Assembly: GCA_038247995.1 (NCBI GenBank)
Contig: JBBRUG010000132.1
Location: 1 to 14,974, forward strand
Reading direction: 5' to 3'
Length of the DNA: 14,974 nucleotides
From: JBBRUG01 sp038247995
GTDB lineage: Bacteria > Chloroflexota > Chloroflexia > Chloroflexales > Chloroflexaceae
Positions within the stretch are counted from its first letter, which is position 1. Each line of letters begins with the position of its first letter. Below, in pieces: positions 5,275 through 12,872 of the stretch. The translations under genes and the position numbers were made by a program. A model generated the notes under the pieces. It ran no database searches. It was not told the DNA's origin and was given only the letters and a program-made list of their open reading frames with translations.

Positions 5275-5319
5275 GTTCCCCTGTTCCTTTGTTCCCCTGT
5301 TCCCTAGTTCCCTGGTTCT
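5275..5319. repeat. Octamer tandem repeat GTTCCyyn, about 5-6 units
   Basis: GTTCC recurs exactly every 8 bp at 5275, 5283, 5291, 5299 and 5307, with a degenerate GTTCT unit at 5315. The array runs through the end of the SRPBCC gene: its last codons (Glu-Glu-Pro-Gly-Asn-stop, minus strand) are repeat-derived. The 16-mer CCTGTTCCTTTGTTCC at 5280-5295 recurs at 14193-14208. Confidence 0.75.
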
Positions 5320-5762
5320 TCACAGACCTCGCGCAGTCGTTCCATCTGCACTTGTGCATCCCAACCCATCAGCGGACCAATCGTTGCCGGCCAGAGCTGC
5401 GCCAGCCCCGGAATGCGGATTGCATACTCAATGCGATTCTGGATCAGCGTTCCTGCGTGCTTGGGTGCCGGCATCCATTGCCAAGCGTCAAATCCTTCCC
5501 AGAAGCCGTCAAAGGCCCAGAGGATCAACCCTGGCCGGCGTTCCTGTACAATGTATGCTGCCTCAACCAAGCGGCCCAGGCCAGTTAGTTGCAACTGCCA
5601 GCGCGCCCCTTCAGCAAAGCTCCAACTGCCAACCGGCTGAAACCGTACCGCCGGCGACATCCAACGCTCCATCAATGGGCGCTCAGTCATCACTGCTTCG
5701 ACACGCGCGAAACCGGCTTGCACCAACACAAATTCTTCTTGCACATGGGGGAGTTGATCCAT
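5304..5762 (-). CDS. SRPBCC-fold (START/polyketide cyclase-like) protein
   Basis: The 152-residue soluble protein has the layout of the SRPBCC superfamily. An opening strand (QEEFVLVQAGFARVEAVMTERPLMERWMSPAVRFQPVGSWSFAEGARWQLQL) is followed by strand pairs (VEAAYIVQERRPGLILWAFDGFWEGFDAWQWMPAPKHAGTLIQNRIEYAI) and a C-terminal helix (MGWDAQVQMERLREVCEE). Such proteins bind hydrophobic ligands in a deep pocket, and the ligand here cannot be read from sequence. Start choice is open. ATG 5762 fits the domain start and a promoter whose -10 ends 7 nt upstream, giving a leaderless mRNA. ATG 5813 adds 17 residues, has an AGGGG-like site, and would lie upstream of that promoter's -35. The redoxin starts 59 bp downstream on the same strand and may share transcription. 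The stop lies in an octamer repeat. Confidence 0.72.
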   Translation of the reverse strand: MDQLPHVQEEFVLVQAGFARVEAVMTERPLMERWMSPAVRFQPVGSWSFAEGARWQLQLTGLGRLVEAAYIVQERRPGLILWAFDGFWEGFDAWQWMPAPKHAGTLIQNRIEYAIRIPGLAQLWPATIGPLMGWDAQVQMERLREVCEEPGN

Positions 5763-5769
5763 AATGATG

Positions 5770-5798
5770 ATTGTACCGTTTCGCAATCGACTTGTCCA
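5770..5798 (-). promoter_or_regulatory. Candidate sigma-70 promoter of the SRPBCC gene, leaderless layout
   Basis: On the minus strand TGGACA (5798 to 5793), a 17-bp spacer and TACAAT (5775 to 5770). The -10 box ends 7 nt before ATG 5762, so transcription should start at or beside the start codon. There is no Shine-Dalgarno before that ATG. Confidence 0.55.
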
Positions 5799-5894
5799 TG
5801 CTTTGCACAACATCTATCCCCTGTAGGTTGCGGTTTAGGGCCTGATTATTTCGCATTGTGTTGCGCTATTTGCGGACACGGTACCTTTTGCCTA

Positions 5895-5924
5895 TTGCTG
5901 GTTAGAATGCCTAAAACCTATAAT
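5895..5924 (+). promoter_or_regulatory. Promoter of the tad pseudopilin genes
   Basis: TTGCTG (5895-5900), an 18-bp spacer and TATAAT (5919-5924) lie 34 bp before the first TadE-type gene. It stands back to back with the SRPBCC promoter. Between them (5814-5894) nothing else is recognisable. Confidence 0.65.
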
Positions 5925-5958
5925 CACTATAGAAGTACGCAGCCCTGGGAGGATCACC

Positions 5959-6699
5959 ATGTCTCGTCATACTCGTGGCCAATCGATTGTTGAGATGGCC
6001 TTCGTCTTGCCAATGCTCTTGGTCCTGCTCTTTGGCATTATGGAGTTTGGCTACTATATCTACGCCTACTCCACGGTATCGCAAGCCGCCCGCAACGCCG
6101 CCGAGGCCGCCGCGCAGCTTCCGCCGCATCAAAGTTGGCTCGATTATGAAGAGGCGCCGCCTGGGGATGCGCGCTACCCCGGCTTTATGGGTGATAGTTG
6201 CGTACGCACGATTATCCGCTCAGCGACATCCGACGGCACACTCTTCCGGGGCACGATCAACGAAGGCCGTAACCTGGCCGACTTTGTCGAAATTCGCTAC
6301 CCGAATGGCAGCAACACGCGCAATCTACGCGACCGCGGGCCAATTGAGGTAACCGTACGCTATCCGGTTAGCGGGATCACACCGCTCTTCCAGTTGCTTC
6401 AGATTGGCGACGAGGAGGGGATTACGCTCGAAGTTACGCAACGCCGCTCGATCGAAAACCTTGGCGTTGATCCGACCACCCCACGCGGCGTGGCCTGCGC
6501 CGAAAATGTAGAGGATTTTTGCGACCTCTACCCCGATCAGTGTGCTGGCGGGCGCGATGATGTACAGATGGGCGACCAGGGCCGCCCCCAGGTTGCCGGC
6601 GCTGCTCCCGAGCCCGGATCAACTGGGTCGCTGCGCCTGAGCGCTTCCGCATCTGCCCCGAGCCGTCTCTCGTCATCCATCGCAGCCATTCGGCTCTAG
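5959..6699 (+). CDS. tadE: TadE-type pseudopilin of a Tad pilus system (first copy)
   Basis: TadE-like proteins are minor pseudopilins of Flp/Tad pili, cut by a TadV/FppA-type prepilin peptidase. The N-terminus MSRHTRGQSIVEMAFVLPMLLVLLFGIMEFGYYIYAY shows the basic leader, G7-Q8 cleavage site and Glu12 at +5 of the mature form, followed by one hydrophobic helix (residues 13-36). The region after the helix, YSTVSQAARNAAEAAAQLP, is typical of TadE. The 246 residues are longer than most TadE proteins (about 150-200). The extra C-terminal part has three close cysteines (CAENVEDFCDLYPDQC) and a Ser/Ala-rich low-complexity tail. GGGAGG lies six bases before the ATG, with a good promoter upstream. 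The second pseudopilin begins 12 bp downstream. Confidence 0.88.
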   Translation: MSRHTRGQSIVEMAFVLPMLLVLLFGIMEFGYYIYAYSTVSQAARNAAEAAAQLPPHQSWLDYEEAPPGDARYPGFMGDSCVRTIIRSATSDGTLFRGTINEGRNLADFVEIRYPNGSNTRNLRDRGPIEVTVRYPVSGITPLFQLLQIGDEEGITLEVTQRRSIENLGVDPTTPRGVACAENVEDFCDLYPDQCAGGRDDVQMGDQGRPQVAGAAPEPGSTGSLRLSASASAPSRLSSSIAAIRL

Positions 6700-6711
6700 T
6701 TGGGGGTTCGT

Positions 6712-7332
6712 ATGCGTTTCCATCGTCGTACACCACGCAAAAAGGGCCAGGCTCTCGTCGAGTTCGCCCTCGCTTCGACGCTGATCTTCATGTTACTTTC
6801 CGCAACTGTCGATATCGGCCTGATGTTCTTCACGCTCCAAGCGCTGCGCACCGCAGCCCAGGAGGGTGCTACATATGGCAGTTATCCCCAGGCGACTAGT
6901 CAGAATGCGCGAGTAACCCAAGTTGACTATAACTATCAGGAAATTTACAATCGCGTGCGCGACTCGGCGGGTTCGCCAACAAGTCGGGGCATGGTAAATT
7001 TCTTCGACCTGAACAACAATGAAGTCGCCGATAGCAATCCAGCCGACCGGAATGCGATCTTCAACCCGAACGACCCAGGCAACCGTAATAGCTTTGTGAT
7101 CATCGAAAATCTGCGCGGTGCGCCGGGGAGCGGTTGGACTGGATCTTGCGTAACCAACACGCCCGGTAGCGGCCTGATGGCCGGCGCACCAAACTGCTAC
7201 ATCCGGGTCACCGTGCGCTACAACTATGATGTGTTCTTCCCGCTCATGCCGTCGTTCGGTGAGCGCGTTCCATTACGGGCCAGCTTCACGATGAAGGCGC
7301 GCAGTTCGTACGTCGCAGTGCCAAATCCCTAG
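6712..7332 (+). CDS. TadE/TadF-type pseudopilin (second copy)
   Basis: The 206-residue protein begins MRFHRRTPRKKGQALVEFALASTLIFMLLSATVDIGLMFFTLQALRTAAQEGATYGSYP: a strongly basic leader, G12-Q13 cleavage site, Glu17 at +5 and one transmembrane helix (about 18-40). This is the pseudopilin class III/TadE pattern. The rest is an exported globular part with two cysteines (SCVTN and NCYIRVTVRYNYDVFFPLMPSF) that could form a disulfide. ATG 6712 is preferred over TTG 6700 because the basic leader then has ordinary length; GGGGG just upstream is a modest ribosome-binding site. It lies in the same operon as the first pseudopilin. It could be called TadF by position, but sequence alone does not decide. 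Confidence 0.85.
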   Translation: MRFHRRTPRKKGQALVEFALASTLIFMLLSATVDIGLMFFTLQALRTAAQEGATYGSYPQATSQNARVTQVDYNYQEIYNRVRDSAGSPTSRGMVNFFDLNNNEVADSNPADRNAIFNPNDPGNRNSFVIIENLRGAPGSGWTGSCVTNTPGSGLMAGAPNCYIRVTVRYNYDVFFPLMPSFGERVPLRASFTMKARSSYVAVPNP

Positions 7333-7353
7333 GTTAAGCGATAAACTCATGGC

Positions 7354-7375
7354 GGTGTACTCGGGCAGGTACACC
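7354..7375 (+). other. Hairpin between pseudopilin and VWA genes
   Basis: GGTGTAC (7354-7360) and GTACACC (7369-7375) form a perfect 7-bp stem around an 8-nt loop, TCGGGCAG. No T-run follows, so it is not a normal intrinsic terminator. It may be a stability or processing element in the 87-bp gap before the large gene. Confidence 0.45.
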
Positions 7376-7419
7376 AAATCGTTCTACTCAACGTCCTACT
7401 CACACGTATGGAGGAATTC

Positions 7420-9954
7420 ATGAACGGAAGGCAACCGATGAGCTTCAAACAGCTCGTCCGGCGACGCAAGCAGGGGCAAAGCATCCCTCTGATCGCCTTG
7501 ATGATCGTAGTGCTTGTCGCAATGGTCGGCCTCTCAGTCGATGTCGGTAACACCTTCGCTGAAGAGCGCAAGGCCGTGGCGGCCAGCAATGCCGCATCGC
7601 TCGGCGCAATGGACGCCTATATTCGGCGCAACGCCGGTACTACTACCGATACCATCTATCAACGCATCGAAGCGTCGTTCGCTGAGAATGGCATCAAACT
7701 GGTTGCAAATCCGCAACTGCGCCTGAATGCAACCTACCTCGATGCCCAGGGTCAGCCGATCAGCAATGCGCTGCCGACAATCAGTAAGGGCGACAGTAGT
7801 CCGGTGCCCGAGAATGTCGCCTATATTCAGGTGCGCCTCGAAGGCGAGGTCGACACGTACTTCGCCCGCGTCGTTGGGCGCGATGATCTTCCGTTGAGTG
7901 CAACTTCCTACGCCGGAACCTGCCCGCCCAACTCCGGCGTCTACCCGCTTGCAGTTAACACCGAGTATATTAGCGACAATACGTTTATCAACCCTGGTGA
8001 GCCTGGCCCCGGCGAAGACCAGGAGTTTTGGACGCTCGATAGCGGTCCATATCGGGGCCTTACCGAGCGTCGCCTGTATGTCAGCGACACGGCTCCCGGC
8101 GGCTTCTCCTGGTTACGTTGGATGGACGGCCAGGGCGCCATGGGCACCTCGGCAACCAGCCAGCAGGAACTGAATGCCAGCTTGGCGGGTGAGGGTAATA
8201 TTGCCGCCGGCTTCGAGGAGGCGCCCTGGCCGAACGTAAGCAGCCCGCCGCGGCCGACTGTTTATCCAGAAGTGCCTGGGCAACTAAACGTCGGCGACTG
8301 GGTGTGGGGGACACCGGGCTGGAAAGCCGGCAATGGCCGCCAGGACACCATAAACGGCCATATTCAGAACGGCACGCGCATGATCCTGCCGATCTATGAT
8401 ACTTATCAGGGTAATGGAGCCAATGCACAATACCGCGTCGTGCGCCTTGGCCTGTTTGTCATCACCGAGGAAGGCAGCACACCCGGTCGTGGCCCATGGT
8501 TCAATATGATTTTCCTCGGCGACGCGCAGCGCCAGGGCACCTCCTGTGTGGCGACGCCGCCTACACCGAGTTCATCGACCATTGAGCTCTTCGGCCCAGT
8601 TTCGCTTTGGCCGGAATATCAGATCCGACCCAAAGACCACAAGCCGGTTCAGTATGTGGTCGTGCTCGACGTCTCCGGCTCGATGAATGCCAACTTCATT
8701 GGCCAGGGCATCCGCGGTGGTACGATCACACAGTGCACCAATGGCCCAGCCGGCGCGCCGGCAAACCAGAACTGTGGTAATCCGGATAGCGCCTGGAATG
8801 TGCAGCAGGAGCGCCGCATTTACGTCGCTAAACAAGCAATGATCACGCTCGCGAATGAAGCGAACTTGCTCAACAGCGCTAGTTACGACCCAACCAAGCC
8901 CTTCGATCAGATTTCGTTGGTCTGGTTCAATGAGAGTATGCGCGGCTCAACGAACTTCTCGAATAACGCCAATACGGTGATCAACAGCATTCTGAATGCC
9001 GGTAAGGCACGGAATGATCCTTACAAAACCGAAGGTGGTACAAACGGCGCCGCTGGTCTCTTCCAGGCCAGCCGAATTTTGGGCACAGCGCCCAAAAAGA
9101 CGACTGAACTCGGTCGGGAATGGGAGTATAAGCAGGCGATCATCTTCGTCACCGACGGTGTGTCGAACCACTTCTTCAATGCGCCGAATACCAATAGCGC
9201 CGGCCAGAGTGGAGCTGGTACGTACGCTAATGGCCACTTCTGTGGCACCCTGGGCGCAACTGTCCTTGAGAATGCCCAGTGTCAGACCACCGATTTTGGC
9301 GGCAAGCGCAACGGTATGGATCGCCCGATTACACAGATGGAGAATGTCTCCAAGGAACTGCTGAAGCCGATCTCCGATGTGTATGTCGTAGCGCTCTCCG
9401 ATATCCCGGCTACCGGCCTGCGCACCGGCGTTGCATCAGTTCCAGCCTACTTCTTCGCGGCGAAGAGTCTGGAAAAAGACGCTGATGGCAAGACGAACGT
9501 CGACCGGATCTTTGAACTGATTAACGAAAATGTCCAGAACGACGTATGTCTGCCTGGGCTCGACAATCAGTGGCGTGGTACGATCCCGCCGAGTCACTTC
9601 CAGTCGGTCGGCAACCTGAGCTACCCGAACGTTGGCGAAGTCATCCTGACCGACATCAGCACCGGCACGCGCTATACGTCGTACATTACGGCTGGAACGA
9701 ATGGCCAACTGGTGTATCGCTTCAGCGATCTACCGCGCGGCTCGTACCGGCTCACGCCGTACCTGTTCTATCGCCACCCGCTCGATCCGCCCGGTGCTTT
9801 GCCGCGACGCTACAGCTTGATTGAGAATGCCGGCACGACCACCGCCGATATCACGATCAACCTGGAGCCATCCGACCAGCGCCCCGGCTTCGCGACCATC
9901 ATCGAGCAGCCACTCAACCTACGGCTCTTTGGCGATGTCTGCGCCAAGACGTAA
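7420..9954 (+). CDS. TadG-like protein with von Willebrand factor A domain
   Basis: The 844-residue protein is anchored by one N-terminal helix and otherwise probably exported. The N-terminus RRRKQGQSIPLIALMIVVLVAMVGLSVDVGNTFAEERKAVAASNAASLGAM (about 14-65) is the Flp pilus-assembly TadE/G-like domain. It keeps G19-Q20-S21 but has Leu24 where pseudopilins have the +5 Glu, so peptidase cutting is doubtful. A VWA domain follows at about 410-690 with a complete MIDAS: D417-V-S419-G-S421, T541 in GGTNGA, and D579 in VTDG. After residue 709 comes a beta-rich tail (VILTDISTGTRYTSYITAGTNGQLVYRFSDLPRGSYRL) resembling a Cna-B/prealbumin-like module. ATG 7420 is chosen over ATG 7408 because GGAGG at 7410-7414 lies between them at proper distance. 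VWA proteins occur at type IV pilus tips (PilY1) and in some TadG proteins, so a metal-dependent adhesion role is plausible. Confidence 0.88.
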   Translation: MNGRQPMSFKQLVRRRKQGQSIPLIALMIVVLVAMVGLSVDVGNTFAEERKAVAASNAASLGAMDAYIRRNAGTTTDTIYQRIEASFAENGIKLVANPQLRLNATYLDAQGQPISNALPTISKGDSSPVPENVAYIQVRLEGEVDTYFARVVGRDDLPLSATSYAGTCPPNSGVYPLAVNTEYISDNTFINPGEPGPGEDQEFWTLDSGPYRGLTERRLYVSDTAPGGFSWLRWMDGQGAMGTSATSQQELNASLAGEGNIAAGFEEAPWPNVSSPPRPTVYPEVPGQLNVGDWVWGTPGWKAGNGRQDTINGHIQNGTRMILPIYDTYQGNGANAQYRVVRLGLFVITEEGSTPGRGPWFNMIFLGDAQRQGTSCVATPPTPSSSTIELFGPVSLWPEYQIRPKDHKPVQYVVVLDVSGSMNANFIGQGIRGGTITQCTNGPAGAPANQNCGNPDSAWNVQQERRIYVAKQAMITLANEANLLNSASYDPTKPFDQISLVWFNESMRGSTNFSNNANTVINSILNAGKARNDPYKTEGGTNGAAGLFQASRILGTAPKKTTELGREWEYKQAIIFVTDGVSNHFFNAPNTNSAGQSGAGTYANGHFCGTLGATVLENAQCQTTDFGGKRNGMDRPITQMENVSKELLKPISDVYVVALSDIPATGLRTGVASVPAYFFAAKSLEKDADGKTNVDRIFELINENVQNDVCLPGLDNQWRGTIPPSHFQSVGNLSYPNVGEVILTDISTGTRYTSYITAGTNGQLVYRFSDLPRGSYRLTPYLFYRHPLDPPGALPRRYSLIENAGTTTADITINLEPSDQRPGFATIIEQPLNLRLFGDVCAKT

Positions 9955-9961
9955 GGTCACC

Positions 9962-9991
9962 GGGTGGGTGAACCAAATGGTTCACCTACCC
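9962..9991 (+). other. 13-bp hairpin after the VWA gene
   Basis: GGGTGGGTGAACC (9962-9974), loop AAAT, and GGTTCACCTACCC (9979-9991) form a 13-bp stem with a single G-U pair, 8 bp after the VWA stop codon. No T-run follows. It could reduce read-through into the Kelch-like gene, protect the 3' end of the upstream mRNA, or terminate with a non-U-rich tail. Confidence 0.6.
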
Positions 9992-10041
9992 ATCCTCCAC
10001 TCGCTTTCAGCCTACGAACTTTGTGGATAATGGTTCTTGCT

Positions 10042-10071
10042 AGCCCTGTCGCCCCTTGGGTCGTCAGGGCT
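10042..10071 (+). other. Stem-loop just upstream of the Kelch-like gene's ribosome-binding site
   Basis: AGCCCTG (10042-10048) and CAGGGCT (10065-10071) pair perfectly around a 16-nt loop that itself holds CCCC and GGG. It ends 10 bp before the AAGGAGGT ribosome-binding site. A role as insulator, terminator or translational control element is possible. Confidence 0.45.
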
Positions 10072-10094
10072 ACGCTACGCCAAGGAGGTAGCCC

Positions 10095-12797
10095 ATGCTG
10101 CCTGGTTTCCCACGTTTCCGCATTGTGCGGATGCTCAGCCTGTTCGTTCTCGGCCTGATCCTGCTCAGTACGCTGCCTTTCGCACCGGCAAAGGCCCAAT
10201 CGATCGGCGAATTCGAGTTTTTCGACAATACGCAAGGTAATTTTGCCGATGGCGTCTTTCAGCGCACGTCGGTAAGCGCCGATGTCTCTACGCTTGGCGA
10301 AGACGTACGCGGCGCAGTGCAACTCGCACCCGCCGGTATACTCAACCCTTGGCGGCCAATCACTGATGTCCTTCCCTCCACAGGCGATAGCGGCGGCCTG
10401 TTCGATTTTGGCCTCGTTGCCCTCGGCAAATATCTCTTTACCGTCACCGGGTCTGACCCAGAGATCACCCAGGGTGGCGGGCGCTCGGAGAAGGTGTATA
10501 GCGCCGAAGTCGATCAGCGCCAGGGTGTGCTTGTGCCGATTAGTGGATCAGAGGAGGTCTGGCGCAGCTTTACCATCCCCGCTGGCCCAGTCAATCAGAA
10601 CACGGAGTGTGTGGGGGTTGATATTAGTGCACGCACCCGGGCCGCTGTTGCCGCCGTTGAAGCGCCAACTGCGCGCCAGGCCCAAGGCGTGCTCGGCTAC
10701 ATCTATGTGGTTGGCGGGAACGCCTTCGATCTAGCTTGCGAAGGAGATATTACCTCGTCGCTTGTCCAGATCGCGACAGTCAATACCAGTGGCGCCATCA
10801 CCGGATGGAGTACCCTGCCGGCCAATGCCGTACCGAATGCCTTTACTCCTGCCGGGGAAGCAGCTGAATTCCTCGGCATCGAAGGTGCGATGGCGACAAT
10901 TGTGCGCACTAGTACCTCACCGGCGCGTACCTTCCTCTATGTCTTCGGCGGCATCTCGATTGATCCTTACAACTTCGTCAACCCGAACAGTATCACCAAG
11001 CAAGCCATCTACACCGAGATCGATCTTACCACCGGCGCACTGCGTAACCCAACCAATCCGAGTGCCGGCAGCGTCTGGACACGCGCCAACAACGACGGCA
11101 TGCCCTTACCAACGGGCAAGGCCGGCTTGCGCAACGGCACCGCTGTGACGGCCCAGGTCACGCGCCAGATTGTAGACAACACAACCAATCCGCCCTCAAC
11201 GGCGACCGTCACTCGCGAGGCAATCTTCGTCGCCGGCGGTTGTTTCAACGATACTGCCGGTTGTAACGATCTGAACCCCTTCGTCTATCGCGCCGATGTC
11301 GACCCAGTCAACGGACAGCTTACCTGGACGGCCACGCCCGGCATCGGCAGTCCGACCGGGGTACAAGTCGGTATTGAGGCGCGCAGCGGTCAGGCCGGCC
11401 TGGCCTACGGCAATAAACTGTACCTGATCGGCGGCAGTTCTACCGGTGAGCCGAACGGGGCTAAAGACTCAGTACCTACCGCTTTCCTCACCGACAATGC
11501 CCAGATCGACCAGGTGATCCCGAACAGTGCTACCTACTTCGTCGGCACAGACGAACAGGTACTTACCAGCGGCACCGGCCCAGGTGGACGGATCGGCCTT
11601 GCGGCGGCGATTGTCCCGGCACTGCCCCCAGCTAATGAAACCGACCCCGAGGTGACCGTTAACGCAGCATGGGCCTTCGCGGCCGGTGGGCGCACACCGG
11701 GAGGCCAGGCGAGCCGGTTGATCTTCGTCGGCAGGCTTGGCGGCGCGGATGAAGCCGAAGACGCCGTGCGTCTGCGTGACGGTTGGTACTACTCTAATTC
11801 TATTCCGATCGACATCAGCGGGGCCACAGCGCGCGTTGTCGCGGTGCGCTGGCAAGCGGAGATTGACCGTACCCAGAACACCAACGCCGATATCCGCTTC
11901 GAGTTCCGCAAGACGATCACCGCAACCGGACTCTGTGCCGAGGATTCCTTTAGCCTCACGAATCCAGAGGATCGCTGGCGCCTCGTAGACGGCGATCCCG
12001 ACTCGCCCTTCTACTCGCGATCTGGTACTGCTCAGGACCCATACAACCTGATCGAGATGGATGAAGTCTTCCAATCCGAGCAGGTGAATGCGACCTGCCT
12101 TCAGTATCGCGTGCGCTTCTTGCAGAATGGCGAGAACCCGACAGCGATCCCCAACCCTGGCGCCACGCCACTGCTGTTCAACTTCTCGCTCAAGCGCATT
12201 CTTGCTGGAACTCCCGACCTGAAATTGAAGGACTTCAGCATTAATGCGCCAAATGGCAGGGTGCGTGAAGTACGCGTCGAGATTACTAATCTCAACGACG
12301 AAGGGCTGGAGGGCACGCTAGACGTGAGCGAATATCTGGCTGTGACTAATCCGCAGGCCGCCCGGGGCAACTTCTTCGTCAACCTGTGTGTGGCCCGTGC
12401 CGATCCGGCGGCGCCCTTCCCGACACTCGATTTGCCGGCGCCGCAACGCCAACCGGAAGGCCAGGCTATTCCACCGCCCTGTAGTGTTGCCTGGGCGCCG
12501 GTTAACAACACTCGTATGACGAAGGGGGCGGAACTAACCTTGACCCAGTGGTATTCAAACGAAACCAACCAACCAATCGATATCCTGAGCGTCTTTAGTG
12601 AACCCGGAAAGTACACGGTCGGCGTCGTCATCGACTATTATGACGTCATCCCTGAAGGCGCAGACGGCGAACTGAATAACCGCGGCGAGACGGAGCAACT
12701 CCCTGAGGGTCAGCGGATCCAGGTCGAAATTAGTGGGTCGCCGGAATATGTCCTGAACATGCCTATTATTGGTACGGCGCCTCCGGCAGCGCCCTAA
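10095..12797 (+). CDS. Secreted Kelch-like beta-propeller protein in the tad locus
   Basis: The 900-residue protein starts with a signal peptide: basic RFRIVRM, hydrophobic LSLFVLGLILLSTLPF, and A32-K-A34 before Q35 as a signal peptidase I site. Kelch-type strand ends with paired glycines recur at irregular spacing: YIYVVGGN (202), FLYVFGGI (280), AIFVAGGC (376), KLYLIGGS (441) and AWAFAAGG (526), which suggests a beta-propeller of about five or six blades. The later half is beta-rich; DLKLKDFSINAPNGRVREVRVEITNLNDEGLEG (about 709-741) and KYTVGVVIDYYDVIPE resemble CARDB-like modules. The end YVLNMPIIGTAPPAAP has no sortase motif. The ribosome-binding site AAGGAGGT is near perfect and 5 bases from the ATG. 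Its position between TadG-like and CpaB genes suggests an extracellular partner or adhesin of the pilus; that is inference. Confidence 0.8.
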   Translation: MLPGFPRFRIVRMLSLFVLGLILLSTLPFAPAKAQSIGEFEFFDNTQGNFADGVFQRTSVSADVSTLGEDVRGAVQLAPAGILNPWRPITDVLPSTGDSGGLFDFGLVALGKYLFTVTGSDPEITQGGGRSEKVYSAEVDQRQGVLVPISGSEEVWRSFTIPAGPVNQNTECVGVDISARTRAAVAAVEAPTARQAQGVLGYIYVVGGNAFDLACEGDITSSLVQIATVNTSGAITGWSTLPANAVPNAFTPAGEAAEFLGIEGAMATIVRTSTSPARTFLYVFGGISIDPYNFVNPNSITKQAIYTEIDLTTGALRNPTNPSAGSVWTRANNDGMPLPTGKAGLRNGTAVTAQVTRQIVDNTTNPPSTATVTREAIFVAGGCFNDTAGCNDLNPFVYRADVDPVNGQLTWTATPGIGSPTGVQVGIEARSGQAGLAYGNKLYLIGGSSTGEPNGAKDSVPTAFLTDNAQIDQVIPNSATYFVGTDEQVLTSGTGPGGRIGLAAAIVPALPPANETDPEVTVNAAWAFAAGGRTPGGQASRLIFVGRLGGADEAEDAVRLRDGWYYSNSIPIDISGATARVVAVRWQAEIDRTQNTNADIRFEFRKTITATGLCAEDSFSLTNPEDRWRLVDGDPDSPFYSRSGTAQDPYNLIEMDEVFQSEQVNATCLQYRVRFLQNGENPTAIPNPGATPLLFNFSLKRILAGTPDLKLKDFSINAPNGRVREVRVEITNLNDEGLEGTLDVSEYLAVTNPQAARGNFFVNLCVARADPAAPFPTLDLPAPQRQPEGQAIPPPCSVAWAPVNNTRMTKGAELTLTQWYSNETNQPIDILSVFSEPGKYTVGVVIDYYDVIPEGADGELNNRGETEQLPEGQRIQVEISGSPEYVLNMPIIGTAPPAAP

Positions 12798-12808
12798 GAC
12801 CAACGAAC

Positions 12809-12872
12809 AAACCTGTCAGGTGCGGCCAAATGCCACCACCCGCTACCTGTTCACCCTGCACCTGACAGGTTT
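12809..12872. repeat. 15-bp inverted repeat with self-palindromic arms
   Basis: AAACCTGTCAGGTGC (12809-12823) and GCACCTGACAGGTTT (12858-12872) are perfect inverted copies around a 34-bp loop. Each arm holds ACCTG-N-CAGGT, an odd palindrome by itself, so the element is also two operator-like dyads. It could act as terminator of the Kelch-like gene (the right arm ends in TTT) or as a binding site. The remaining gap to 13028 holds only a weak 6-bp hairpin at 12968-12985. Confidence 0.7.

Noticed and set aside
5213..5764. 183-residue plus-strand frame opposite the SRPBCC gene
   Set aside because: It starts inside the redoxin gene, crosses the octamer repeat, and has no domain; the minus strand gives a coherent SRPBCC fold.
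7408..7419. Upstream ATG as start of the VWA protein
   Set aside because: It overlaps the GGAGG site that serves ATG 7420 and has no ribosome-binding site of its own.
11469..12631. Two long minus-strand frames inside the Kelch-like gene
   Set aside because: The plus-strand frame has signal peptide, ribosome-binding site and repeated GG strands; the antisense frames have none.
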